Source of the DNA: an uncultured Lachnospiraceae bacterium
GTDB lineage: Bacteria; Bacillota; Clostridia; Lachnospirales; Lachnospiraceae
DNA length: 16,153 nucleotides
NCBI GenBank assembly: GCA_910586715.1
Contig: CAJUJG010000061.1
Location: forward strand, 1 to 16,153
Direction: 5' to 3'
Part shown: in pieces, positions 1-6,650 of the stretch
Layout of the letters: the number at the start of each line of letters is the position of its first letter
Numbering within the stretch: position 1 is the stretch's first letter
Notes under the pieces: model-generated
Seen by the model: only the letters and a program-made list of their open reading frames with translations
Told to the model about the DNA's origin: nothing
Database searches by the model: none
Program-made: the position numbers and the translations under genes

Positions 1-1
1 A

Positions 2-121
2 CCACAAGAGATTGCCGGATCATTTCAAAATATGAACTTCAAAACTCAGGAGATTGCCGGATCATTTCAAAATATGAACTTCAAAACTCAGGAGAAGGTA
101 CATCGTTCAAAACCAGCTTAA
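2..121 (+). CDS. Possible 3' end of an unidentified gene with a 14-residue tandem repeat
   Basis: A reading frame is open from the window edge and ends at TAA 119-121. It gives 39 residues that include two identical consecutive copies of EIAGSFQNMNFKTQ, then a basic tail ending in KPA. The repeat unit is 42 bp, a multiple of three, so the duplication keeps frame. I do not recognise the protein. A second plus-strand frame (starting at base 1) is also open here, but it runs on through the tRNA promoter and the tRNA, so it is less likely. The minus strand is closed by several stops. No convincing terminator separates this frame from the tRNA promoter. That this is a real gene is an inference; the gene body would lie left of the window. 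Confidence 0.35.
   Translation, partial: PQEIAGSFQNMNFKTQEIAGSFQNMNFKTQEKVHRSKPA
9..92. repeat. Exact 42-bp tandem duplication, two copies
   Basis: Bases 9-50 and 51-92 are identical over 42 bp, directly head to tail. The 8 bases left of the first copy resemble the end of the unit only partly (about 5 of 8), so a third, degenerate copy could lie upstream. In the likely reading frame the array encodes two 14-residue repeats. Confidence 0.95.
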
Positions 122-176
122 AATGGCAGCAAATAAAAACAAATAAAACAGTTTTTCAAATTTTTAATTATTTTAC

Positions 177-206
177 TTGCATTTCCATATTAGTATATGT
201 TATAAT
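177..206 (+). promoter_or_regulatory. Sigma-A promoter of tRNA-Trp
   Basis: The -35 hexamer TTGCAT (177-182) and a perfect -10 hexamer TATAAT (201-206) are separated by 18 bp. A TG one base upstream of the -10 (198-199) makes it an extended -10. Transcription would start near 213, about 32 bases before the mature tRNA. That leader contains a small inverted repeat, TTGATG 215-220 with CATCAA 231-236. Confidence 0.8.
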
Positions 207-244
207 GTTTATCGTTGATGACATATACCACATCAATGGAACAA

Positions 245-315
245 AGGGGCATAGTTCAGCGGTAGAACAGCGGTCTCCAAAACCGTCAACGAGGGTTCGA
301 TTCCTTCTGCCCCTG
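245..315 (+). tRNA. tRNA-Trp (anticodon CCA)
   Basis: The 71-nt sequence folds as a complete cloverleaf. The acceptor stem is AGGGGCA (245-251) with TGCCCCT (308-314) and discriminator G315. The D arm is GTTC/GAAC. The anticodon stem GCGGT/ACCGT encloses CTCCAAA, with anticodon CCA at 277-279. The variable loop has 4 nt, and the T arm GAGGG/CCTTC encloses TTCGATT. The 3' CCA is not encoded, since CTA follows the discriminator, so it must be added by the CCA-adding enzyme. It closely resembles the Bacillus tRNA-Trp as I recall it. It is a single tRNA with its own promoter and terminator. Confidence 0.97.
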
Positions 316-324
316 CTAGACCCA

Positions 325-361
325 AAATAAGCTTCTCTAATTATAGGGAAGCTTATTTTTT
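325..361 (+). terminator. Rho-independent terminator of tRNA-Trp, probably bidirectional
   Basis: Bases 325-339 pair with 344-358 (15 bp including one G-T pair, 4-nt loop ATTA). A run of six T at 356-361 follows on the plus strand. On the minus strand the same hairpin is followed by four T, so it can also end the aminopeptidase transcript whose stop codon is at 394. It sits between two convergent units. Confidence 0.85.
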
Positions 362-393
362 ATGCACAGCCAAATCCAATCGAATCAAACAGC

Positions 394-1698
394 TCACATC
401 GCATAAAACGCCTTTGTCAGCTCTACCATATCCGCAAGATCCTTTGTCCCGCCCGTCTCATACGCGGAGTGCATTGCAAGCTGTGCAAGCCCAATGTCCG
501 CGGCTGGCATGGACACCTGCGCCATCGAAAGATTTCCGAGCGTGGAACCTCCGGCAACATCCGAATGGTTCGTATAAACCTGACAGGGTATCCCCAATTC
601 TTTACAGAGCTTTTTCACGAAAGCCGCCGAGTACGCATCGGTGGCATATTTTTGTCCTCCGTGGTATTTCAGGACAATTCCTCCGTTCAGACACGGTCTG
701 TTTACAGGATCCGACTTCGCTCCCTGATTGGGATGGCACGCGTGCGCATTATCCGCACTCAAAAGAAAGCTGTCCGCCTTCCAAATGCGGCACTTCCTTG
801 TTTCCACGCCTAGCCCGTCGCCGATATTCGCAAGCGTATCCCGCAGAAAATCGGAATCCGCACCCTGACGCGTAAGACTTCCCACCTCTTCGTTGTCAAA
901 CACGGCAAGCACGCTGATATACCGGTCAGGTTCCACTGCGGTTACCGCCTCCATTCCGGCAAAGACACACGCCAAATCGTCAAATCGTGCGGACATAAGA
1001 AACTCGTCATGCGCACCTGCAAGCGCTGCTTTTTGGCTGTTCTGTACAAAAAGGTCTGACGCCAAAATATCCTCCGCGCAAAACTGCGTCCCATACTCGC
1101 GGTTCAGCGCCTGTGCCGTCAGCTTCCCAACGCTTACTATTTCTTCTCCATCCTGAGGCTTCCCTGCCAAAAGCGGAAGCATATCCGTCTGCGCAGCAAG
1201 CGCCGCGCCGTTGTTGACCTCACGGTTTAAATGAATGGCAAGACTTGGTATGAGACAGGTGTTCTCCTTTAATGCTACCGGATAAGATACAATTTCACCA
1301 TCCTCCGACACACATGCCCTGCCCGCAATTGTTAAAGGTCTGTCAAGCCATGAGGACAATATCATACCGCCATACTTCTCCGTATTCAGGCTTACATATA
1401 TCCCCTCTTTTATCATCTCAGGGCATTCCTTCAACTTAAATGCCGGTGAATCGGAATGCGCCGCGAAAATATGAAAACCTTTGATCGTATCAACGCCGCA
1501 CTTTGGCACGCGAAATGCCGCCAGCGACGAATCATTTCGAATCACATAATACCCGCGTCCCCCCTCAAGCTGCCACACAGCTTTCTCGCTAAGCCTTGTA
1601 AATCCCGCCTTCGTTAATTTTCTCTCCACCTCACGCACCGCATGATAGCAGGTCAGTGAAGCGTCCAAAAAATCCATCAGCTCCCTGATCATATCCAT
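394..1698 (-). CDS. apeB: M18 family aminopeptidase (aspartyl aminopeptidase type)
   Basis: A cytosolic dinuclear-zinc aminopeptidase that trims N-terminal, typically acidic, residues from peptides. The 434 residues match the usual M18 length of about 430. The metal and catalytic motifs are in the family order: AHSDSP with His81 and Asp83, RFDD around 239-241, FDNEEVGS with the Glu pair 270-271, the DNAHACHPN segment at 316-324, and NHSDVAGGSTLGN with His378. No signal peptide is visible. The start at 1698 has GGAGG nine bases upstream. Only 28 bases separate it from the stop of radA, so it is probably the last gene of a radA-apeB unit ending at the hairpin 325-361. The name apeB is by family; database names vary. 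The physiological link to RadA is unknown and may be only positional. Confidence 0.93.
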   Translation of the reverse strand: MDMIRELMDFLDASLTCYHAVREVERKLTKAGFTRLSEKAVWQLEGGRGYYVIRNDSSLAAFRVPKCGVDTIKGFHIFAAHSDSPAFKLKECPEMIKEGIYVSLNTEKYGGMILSSWLDRPLTIAGRACVSEDGEIVSYPVALKENTCLIPSLAIHLNREVNNGAALAAQTDMLPLLAGKPQDGEEIVSVGKLTAQALNREYGTQFCAEDILASDLFVQNSQKAALAGAHDEFLMSARFDDLACVFAGMEAVTAVEPDRYISVLAVFDNEEVGSLTRQGADSDFLRDTLANIGDGLGVETRKCRIWKADSFLLSADNAHACHPNQGAKSDPVNRPCLNGGIVLKYHGGQKYATDAYSAAFVKKLCKELGIPCQVYTNHSDVAGGSTLGNLSMAQVSMPAADIGLAQLAMHSAYETGGTKDLADMVELTKAFYAM

Positions 1699-1726
1699 TG
1701 TTTTTAACCTCCGTTCTCCCTAAATG

Positions 1727-3100
1727 TTATATCAAATCAATCGCTTCACCAATTCCTCCCACGCCGATTACCTTAATACCCTTTACCGGCTCCATGCCCT
1801 CAAGGTTTACCCGCGGCATAATCACGGCGTCATATCCTAACTTCTTTGCCTCTAAAACGCGCTGCTGCGCCATTGTGACGGCACGCACCTCACCGCTAAG
1901 CCCCACTTCTCCAAACACCAGTGTCTTTTCGTCCACCGCCCGGTTACGAAAGCTTGACACAATCGCCATAACAATGCCCAAATCGGTCGCAGGCTCATTA
2001 ATCTTCATGCCGCCCGCAATGTTAACATATGCGTCGCAATCGCCAATCTGAAGCCCGAGCCGCTTTTCAAGCACTGCCATGAGCAGATTGACTCTGTTAA
2101 AATCCGTTCCCGTCGTCTGACGGCGCGGAATACCGAAATTCGTACGGCACACAAGCGCCTGTATCTCCACCAAAATCGGACGGGTGCCCTCCACGGAGCA
2201 TACGACCACCGAACCGCTTGCTCCCTTTGGCTTTCCGCTAAGCATATATTCGGACGGGTTTTTAACTTCTGCAAGCCCTTCCTTTCGCATCTCAAACACG
2301 CCGATTTCATTCGTGGAACCGAACCTGTTTTTCACGCCGCGCAGTATGCGGTAGGACGCATACCGGTCCCCCTCAAAGTAAAGCACCGTGTCCACCATAT
2401 GCTCCAAAACACGCGGACCCGCAACGGTTCCCTCTTTTGTCACATGTCCCACAATAAAAATGGAAATGCCGAGCTGTTTTGCCAGCCGCAAGAAAACATT
2501 CGTCGCCTCCCGCACCTGCGAAACGCTTCCTGCCGCCGACGATACCTCCTCCTGATACATGGTCTGTATTGAATCGATGATTACCGCCTTTGGATTAACA
2601 CGCCGTATCGCCTCCTCCACAAGCCCTAGATTCGTCTCACACAAAAGCAGCATATTGTCCTGAAATTCGCCGATGCGCATGGCGCGAAGCTTAATCTGCT
2701 TTAAAGACTCCTCACCCGAAATATAGAGCACCTTCCTGCCTGCCAAAGAAAGCTGTCTGCACACCTGAAGCAGCAGGGTCGATTTTCCGATACCGGGATC
2801 ACCGCCCACAAGAATTAACGAGCCCTGCATAATACCGCCGCCAAGCACCCTGTCAAGCTCCGCAATCCCCGTCATCATGCGCTCCCCGTCGTTTAGCGAA
2901 ATGGCGCTTATCTCAACAGGCTTCGGCGCCTCCCTGACAGCCGCAGTCTTTGACGCGCCGCCCATGCCGCTTCCCGTAACGCTGACCTTCTCCTCCACAA
3001 ATGTATTCCATTTTTTACATGCCGGACACTGCCCCATCCACTTGGAAGATTCATGTCCGCATTCCTGACAAAAGAAAACCGTAGTTATTTTTTTTGCCAT
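1727..3100 (-). CDS. radA: DNA repair protein RadA (Sms)
   Basis: A RecA-like ATPase that helps process recombination intermediates by branch migration with RecA. The 457 residues match the family. An N-terminal C4 zinc finger has Cys11, Cys14, Cys25 and Cys28. The ATPase core has Walker A GGDPGIGKST at 99-108 (Lys106) and Walker B VIIDS around Asp176. The RadA signature KNRFG lies at 257-261. The C-terminal 170 residues are the Lon-protease-like domain (for example NIAGGMKINEPATDLG near 360-375), which in this family lacks protease activity. The ATG at 3100 has AAAGGAG about 13 bases upstream, a little far. The gene follows clpC at one remove, as radA often does in Firmicutes, but a strong terminator lies directly in front of it and I see no clear promoter in the 41 bases between. 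Confidence 0.97.
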   Translation of the reverse strand: MAKKITTVFFCQECGHESSKWMGQCPACKKWNTFVEEKVSVTGSGMGGASKTAAVREAPKPVEISAISLNDGERMMTGIAELDRVLGGGIMQGSLILVGGDPGIGKSTLLLQVCRQLSLAGRKVLYISGEESLKQIKLRAMRIGEFQDNMLLLCETNLGLVEEAIRRVNPKAVIIDSIQTMYQEEVSSAAGSVSQVREATNVFLRLAKQLGISIFIVGHVTKEGTVAGPRVLEHMVDTVLYFEGDRYASYRILRGVKNRFGSTNEIGVFEMRKEGLAEVKNPSEYMLSGKPKGASGSVVVCSVEGTRPILVEIQALVCRTNFGIPRRQTTGTDFNRVNLLMAVLEKRLGLQIGDCDAYVNIAGGMKINEPATDLGIVMAIVSSFRNRAVDEKTLVFGEVGLSGEVRAVTMAQQRVLEAKKLGYDAVIMPRVNLEGMEPVKGIKVIGVGGIGEAIDLI

Positions 3101-3141
3101 ATTGATTACCGTGCTCCTTTCCGTTTTCGCAGCCGGCGGAT

Positions 3142-3182
3142 AAAAATACCTCCTCTTAGCTTCACTCTGAGAGGAGGTATTT
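3142..3182 (-). terminator. Strong intrinsic terminator between the small gene and radA
   Basis: Bases 3144-3159 pair with 3167-3182 (16 bp with one G-T pair, 7-nt loop). On the minus strand the stem is followed by TTTTT (3146-3142). It ends transcription from the 3205-3618 gene and upstream. The 3' arm contains GAGGAGG but no start codon follows at a usable distance, so a ribosome-site-sequestering role is not supported. Confidence 0.85.
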
Positions 3183-3204
3183 TATCTGAATTTATCTGCC
3201 GCAA

Positions 3205-3618
3205 TTATTTTTTTATCAATTTGACCGCAACCGCGCCTGCGCCTTCAAGCTCAACGCTGATGTTCAGCTTTCCGGAAAGATTTGTTTTCATCGCTCCCGC
3301 GCTCTCTCCTGCCACAACAACCTCGTACTCCGCATCCTGCTCCACACCCAGTGTAATCTGTACATCCTGCGCGCCTTCTACTTCAAACGAGATGCTGTCC
3401 CCGTCACAATGAAAATCATGAACGGAGGTACCCGGAACAGACTCATACAGGAAAAGTCCGTTCTTTTCCAGCTTTGTGATTGCCTGATACGTTTTTACCT
3501 TGTACGTATCTCCTGCATGCTTGTAATCCTCAAGTTTCGCCTTTGCGGCAAGCTCATGATTTCCAAAGCTGATGCTGCCATTGCTCTCGGAACGTAGTAA
3601 TTCTGTAACTGCTGACAT
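3205..3618 (-). CDS. Small conserved-looking protein of unknown function (137 aa)
   Basis: The start is placed at the ATG at 3618 because a perfect AGGAGG (3628-3633) lies nine bases upstream. The frame is open 37 codons further, but that extension is rich in Asn/Ile and lies in AT-rich promoter DNA. The protein begins MSAVTELLRSESNGSISFGN, is acidic in its centre, and ends in a Lys-rich tail. The second half looks rich in beta strands, with short hydrophobic alternations such as VQITLGV and KLNISVEL. It has no signal peptide, membrane segment, Cys cluster or nucleotide-binding motif. From memory, similar small proteins in Lachnospiraceae are filed as hypothetical or 'endosialidase'; I see no sialidase Asp-box, so I would not use that name. 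It sits between clpC and radA with its own likely promoter and a strong terminator, which suggests separate expression. Function unknown. Confidence 0.8.
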   Translation of the reverse strand: MSAVTELLRSESNGSISFGNHELAAKAKLEDYKHAGDTYKVKTYQAITKLEKNGLFLYESVPGTSVHDFHCDGDSISFEVEGAQDVQITLGVEQDAEYEVVVAGESAGAMKTNLSGKLNISVELEGAGAVAVKLIKK

Positions 3619-3627
3619 TTCTTTTGT

Positions 3628-3633
3628 CCTCCT
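3628..3633 (-). promoter_or_regulatory. Perfect ribosome binding site fixing the start at 3618
   Basis: The minus strand reads AGGAGG followed by nine bases and ATG. This strong site decides between the start at 3618 and the longer open frame beginning at 3729. Confidence 0.85.
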
Positions 3634-3687
3634 AAAACAATAAAAGTTAATGATTGATATCTGATTATTTTGTTCCCTTATACTACT

Positions 3688-3716
3688 ATCATATACTATA
3701 TTTTTTAAATTTTCTA
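3688..3716 (-). promoter_or_regulatory. Candidate promoter of the small gene
   Basis: On the minus strand TAGAAA (3716-3711), a 17-base spacer and TATGAT (3693-3688) form a fair sigma-A promoter inside very AT-rich DNA with A/T tracts upstream. It lies in the 137-base gap after clpC and would give a leader of about 60 bases. Just after the clpC stop there is an AT-only inverted repeat (AAATTTT, loop CGG, AAAATTT) followed by T-poor sequence, too weak to call a terminator. Confidence 0.45.
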
Positions 3717-3755
3717 CAGATTTTTTCAAAATTTTCCGAAAATTTCAGTAGTATT

Positions 3756-6206
3756 TTATTCTTTTGGTTCCTTGACCGTAAACATAATTTTGTCATTTCT
3801 AACGCCTGCCGAAACCACATCCCCGGCTTTTACCCTGCCCTCCAAAATTGCAGTTGCAAGCTCGTTCTCCACGACATTCTGAATGGCGCGCTTTAACGGT
3901 CTTGCACCCATTTTGGTGTCGGAATGCTTCTTCACAAGATACTCTTTTAACGTTGTGGTAATCGTCAAATCAATATCAAGCTGTGCCTTGCAGCGCTCAC
4001 ACAGGTTTTTGCTCAACAGCGTGATAATCTGCTTCATATCATGATCCGTCAACGGATGGAATACCATAATCTCGTCAATACGGTTAATAAACTCGGGTTT
4101 AAATAAACGCTTTACCTCCTCCATAACGTTGGACTTCATTTTATTGTAATCCGCTTTCTCGTCCTTTACCGTCGCAAAGCCCAAATTCTTAGGGTCCACA
4201 ATCCGCTTTGCGCCTGCATTTGAAGTCATAATCAGTATGGTATTCTTAAAGCTCACTTTCCTGCCCTTTGAATCCGTAATGTGCCCGTCGTCAAGCACTT
4301 GTAAAAGAATGTTAAACACATCCGGATGCGCCTTTTCGATCTCGTCGAACAGCACGACCGAATACGGATTTCTGCGCACCTTTTCGCTGAGCTGTCCGCC
4401 CTCCTCAAATCCCACATATCCCGGAGGCGAGCCGACCATTTTCGATACGGAATGCGATTCCATATATTCTGACATATCAACCCGGATTAACGCGTTTTCA
4501 GAACCGAACATCGCCTCCGCAAGCGCTTTGGAAAGCTCCGTTTTTCCGACGCCTGTAGGTCCCAAAAAGAGGAACGAACCAATCGGACGGTTCGGGTCCT
4601 GCAGTCCTACGCGTCCGCGCTTCATCGTTTGGGCAACCGCCTTTACCGCTTCCTCCTGCCCGATAACACGCTTGTGCAGAATGCTCTCAAGCTTTAACAG
4701 CCGCTCGCTTTCCTTCTGTGTTAACTTTTTAACAGGTATCTTGGTCCAGTTTGCCACAACCTCCGCAATATCGTTTTCCGTCACCACAAGATTTTTCTCG
4801 GTCTGCGTCTTTTCATATCTGCTGTATGCCTTATCATACTTTTTAATCAGCTCATCCTGTTTTCCACGCAGCTCAGCCGCCTGCGTATACGCCTCCATCC
4901 GGATGGAGCGCTCAATCTGCAAATCAAAGCGCTTAATCTGCTCCGCCATCTCTTTAAACATATCGGGAAGATGCATATTTTTGAGCCTGATTGCCGCCGA
5001 TGCCTCATCAATTAAATCAATCGCCTTGTCCGGCAGATTTCTGTCATTAATGTAACGGTCCGAAAGCTTTACGGCAGCCTCAAGCGCCTCGTGTGTAATC
5101 GTCACCTGATGATGCTCGGCATACTTGTGTACAATTCCCTCAAGAATTTCCACTGCCTCGCTCTCCGTCGGCTCCTCCACCATCACAGGCTGGAAACGCC
5201 TCTCTAACGCCGCATCCTTCTCAATATATTTGCGGTACTCCGCAACCGTTGTCGCACCAATCAGCTGTATCTCACCTCTCGAAAGTGAGGGCTTTAAGAT
5301 ATTGGACGCGTCAATCGCACCCTCCGCGCCGCCTGCGCCAATCAAAGTGTGTATCTCATCCAAAAACAGATAGATATTGCCTGCCTCAATCACCTCACGG
5401 ATTACCCGTTTGATACGTTCCTCAAACTCGCCGCGGTATTTAGAGCCCGCAACCATTCCCGCAAGGTCCAGCGTCACGACGCGCTTGTTCTTCACGGTAT
5501 CCGGCACGTCGCCGTTCACAATCCGAAGCGCAAGCCCTTCCGCTATCGCCGTCTTTCCGACACCCGGCTCGCCAATCAGACACGGATTATTCTTCGTGCG
5601 CCTTGACAAAATCTGCACCACGCGCAGAATTTCCGTCTCCCTGCCAATCACGGGGTCAAGCCGCCCGTCCTTTGCAAGCTGCGTCAAATCCCTGCTGTAT
5701 TGATTTAACGTCTGCGTCACGCCGTTCTTTTTCTTTTTATTCCTGCTCAAATCATCCTTATGCTGATTAATGTCCTCACCCATCGCAATCAGCGTATCCA
5801 TATACAGCTTCTGCACATTGATACCGATGGTATTCAAAAGCCGTAAACCGACATTTTCTCCCTCTCTTAAAATTGCCAAAAGAAGATGCTCCGTACCTGT
5901 CATCGGGCTTTTATACTTTCGTGCCAGCTTGTGGCTCTCTTCCAAAATTTTTGTCGCTCTCGGCGAGTATCCGTCTCGCTCCAGTGTGGCAACATTGCCC
6001 TCCGGCGCAATCAGCTCCTTAATCATACTGATTAACTGCACCTCGTCAACGCCGTTATCCGTAAGCACCTTTGCCGCAACGCCTGTCTTTTCCCTGACAA
6101 GCCCCACCAAAATATGCTCGCTCCCGATATAACTTTGGCGCAAATCCTTCGCCGTCTTTGCAGCCTTCTGCAAGGCGACCTTTGCTTTATCTGTAAACTG
6201 CTGCAT
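3756..6206 (-). CDS. clpC: ATP-dependent Clp protease ATP-binding subunit ClpC
   Basis: A class I Hsp100 unfoldase that feeds substrates into ClpP in protein quality control. At 816 residues it has the usual ClpC length. The double Clp N-domain (about 1-145) is followed by D1 with Walker A GEPGVGKTA 212-220 and Walker B FLDEIH (Asp283, Glu284). The middle has a short UVR-like coiled coil (about 435-465), typical of ClpC rather than ClpB. D2 has Walker A GPTGVGKTE 549-557, pore loop GYVGF about 596-600, and Walker B LFDEIE (Asp621, Glu622). LGF at 675-677 lies where the ClpP-docking loop (VGF in B. subtilis) should be. The ATG at 6206 is two bases after the gntR stop, and its GGAGG overlaps the last gntR codons, implying translational coupling. 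No ctsR, mcsA or mcsB is adjacent, so control is probably through the GntR protein. Confidence 0.97.
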   Translation of the reverse strand: MQQFTDKAKVALQKAAKTAKDLRQSYIGSEHILVGLVREKTGVAAKVLTDNGVDEVQLISMIKELIAPEGNVATLERDGYSPRATKILEESHKLARKYKSPMTGTEHLLLAILREGENVGLRLLNTIGINVQKLYMDTLIAMGEDINQHKDDLSRNKKKKNGVTQTLNQYSRDLTQLAKDGRLDPVIGRETEILRVVQILSRRTKNNPCLIGEPGVGKTAIAEGLALRIVNGDVPDTVKNKRVVTLDLAGMVAGSKYRGEFEERIKRVIREVIEAGNIYLFLDEIHTLIGAGGAEGAIDASNILKPSLSRGEIQLIGATTVAEYRKYIEKDAALERRFQPVMVEEPTESEAVEILEGIVHKYAEHHQVTITHEALEAAVKLSDRYINDRNLPDKAIDLIDEASAAIRLKNMHLPDMFKEMAEQIKRFDLQIERSIRMEAYTQAAELRGKQDELIKKYDKAYSRYEKTQTEKNLVVTENDIAEVVANWTKIPVKKLTQKESERLLKLESILHKRVIGQEEAVKAVAQTMKRGRVGLQDPNRPIGSFLFLGPTGVGKTELSKALAEAMFGSENALIRVDMSEYMESHSVSKMVGSPPGYVGFEEGGQLSEKVRRNPYSVVLFDEIEKAHPDVFNILLQVLDDGHITDSKGRKVSFKNTILIMTSNAGAKRIVDPKNLGFATVKDEKADYNKMKSNVMEEVKRLFKPEFINRIDEIMVFHPLTDHDMKQIITLLSKNLCERCKAQLDIDLTITTTLKEYLVKKHSDTKMGARPLKRAIQNVVENELATAILEGRVKAGDVVSAGVRNDKIMFTVKEPKE

Positions 6207-6208
6207 GA

Positions 6209-6580
6209 TTAACCTCCATACTCTGCATATATTTCATCAATCAGCTCATGTACCTCAGTGCGCGAAATCCGCTGGCAGCTGCTCTTTGCCAAAAGCACCA
6301 GCATATCGTGTTTCAGCTCCTCAAGCGCCCGTATCTTATCAATATCCACGGCAATCACCGCGCCCTTCCTGCGGTCCACCTTCACAAAACCCTCCTGCTT
6401 TAACACCGTATACGCCTTATTGACCGTATGCATGTTGATGCCTATGGTTTCCGCAAGCTGCCGTACCGAAGGAAGCGCATCTCCCTCCTGAAATTGGGAT
6501 GTGGCAATCCCGATGATAATCTGATTGCGCAGCTGTAAGTACAAAGCCTCGTCACTATTAAAATCAATTTCTATATACAT
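6209..6580 (-). CDS. GntR family transcriptional regulator, short YtrA-type
   Basis: A 123-residue winged-helix regulator. I chose the ATG at 6580 (protein begins MYIEIDFNSDEALYLQL); the frame is open 29 codons further, but those codons overlap the promoter and the end of hydF. The minus strand shows AAGGAG about 11 bases, and GTGGAG about four bases, before this ATG. The GntR helix-turn-helix covers about residues 10-75, with the signature stretches PSVRQLAETIGINMHTVNKA and YTVLKQEGFV. The C-terminal part (about 76-123) is only a short helical dimerisation tail, as in the YtrA subfamily, and too small for a FadR-type ligand domain. YtrA-type repressors commonly sit first in the operon they control, often with ABC transporters. 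Here the partner is clpC, two bases downstream, so it probably represses its own gene and clpC. The inducing signal cannot be read from the sequence. Confidence 0.92.
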   Translation of the reverse strand: MYIEIDFNSDEALYLQLRNQIIIGIATSQFQEGDALPSVRQLAETIGINMHTVNKAYTVLKQEGFVKVDRRKGAVIAVDIDKIRALEELKHDMLVLLAKSSCQRISRTEVHELIDEIYAEYGG

Positions 6581-6616
6581 CTGTCTCCACGCTCCTTTTC
6601 TCCGGCTGTTATACGA

Positions 6617-6645
6617 ATTATAGCACAACAAAAACAGATGTACAA
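6617..6645 (-). promoter_or_regulatory. Sigma-A promoter of gntR-clpC with possible operator
   Basis: On the minus strand TTGTAC (6645-6640), a 17-base spacer and a perfect TATAAT (6622-6617) form a near-consensus promoter. Transcription would start near 6610, about 30 bases before the ATG. The -35 begins six bases after the hydF stop. An inverted repeat, CTGTT and AACAG with 22 bases between, brackets the -10 (about 6605-6636); it could be the operator of the GntR protein, but the arms are short. Confidence 0.8.
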
Positions 6646-6650
6646 GCATT

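Noticed and set aside
9..92. The direct repeat as a CRISPR array
   Set aside because: The copies are adjacent with no spacer between them and there are only two; no cas gene is present.
245..315. tRNA-Trp as an attachment site of an integrated element
   Set aside because: No integrase and no second copy of the tRNA 3' end is present in the window; both flanks look like ordinary chromosomal DNA.
414..1156. Plus-strand open frames opposite the aminopeptidase
   Set aside because: They are antisense to a gene with full M18 motifs, lack ribosome sites, and read as low-complexity shadow protein.
3144..3182. GAGGAGG in the hairpin as a sequestered ribosome site or riboswitch
   Set aside because: No start codon lies at a usable distance after it, and the structure with its T run is fully explained as a terminator.
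4237..5055. A 272-codon plus-strand open frame opposite clpC
   Set aside because: It is Ser/Phe-rich shadow coding from the conserved ClpC codons on the other strand; no ribosome site or recognisable domain.
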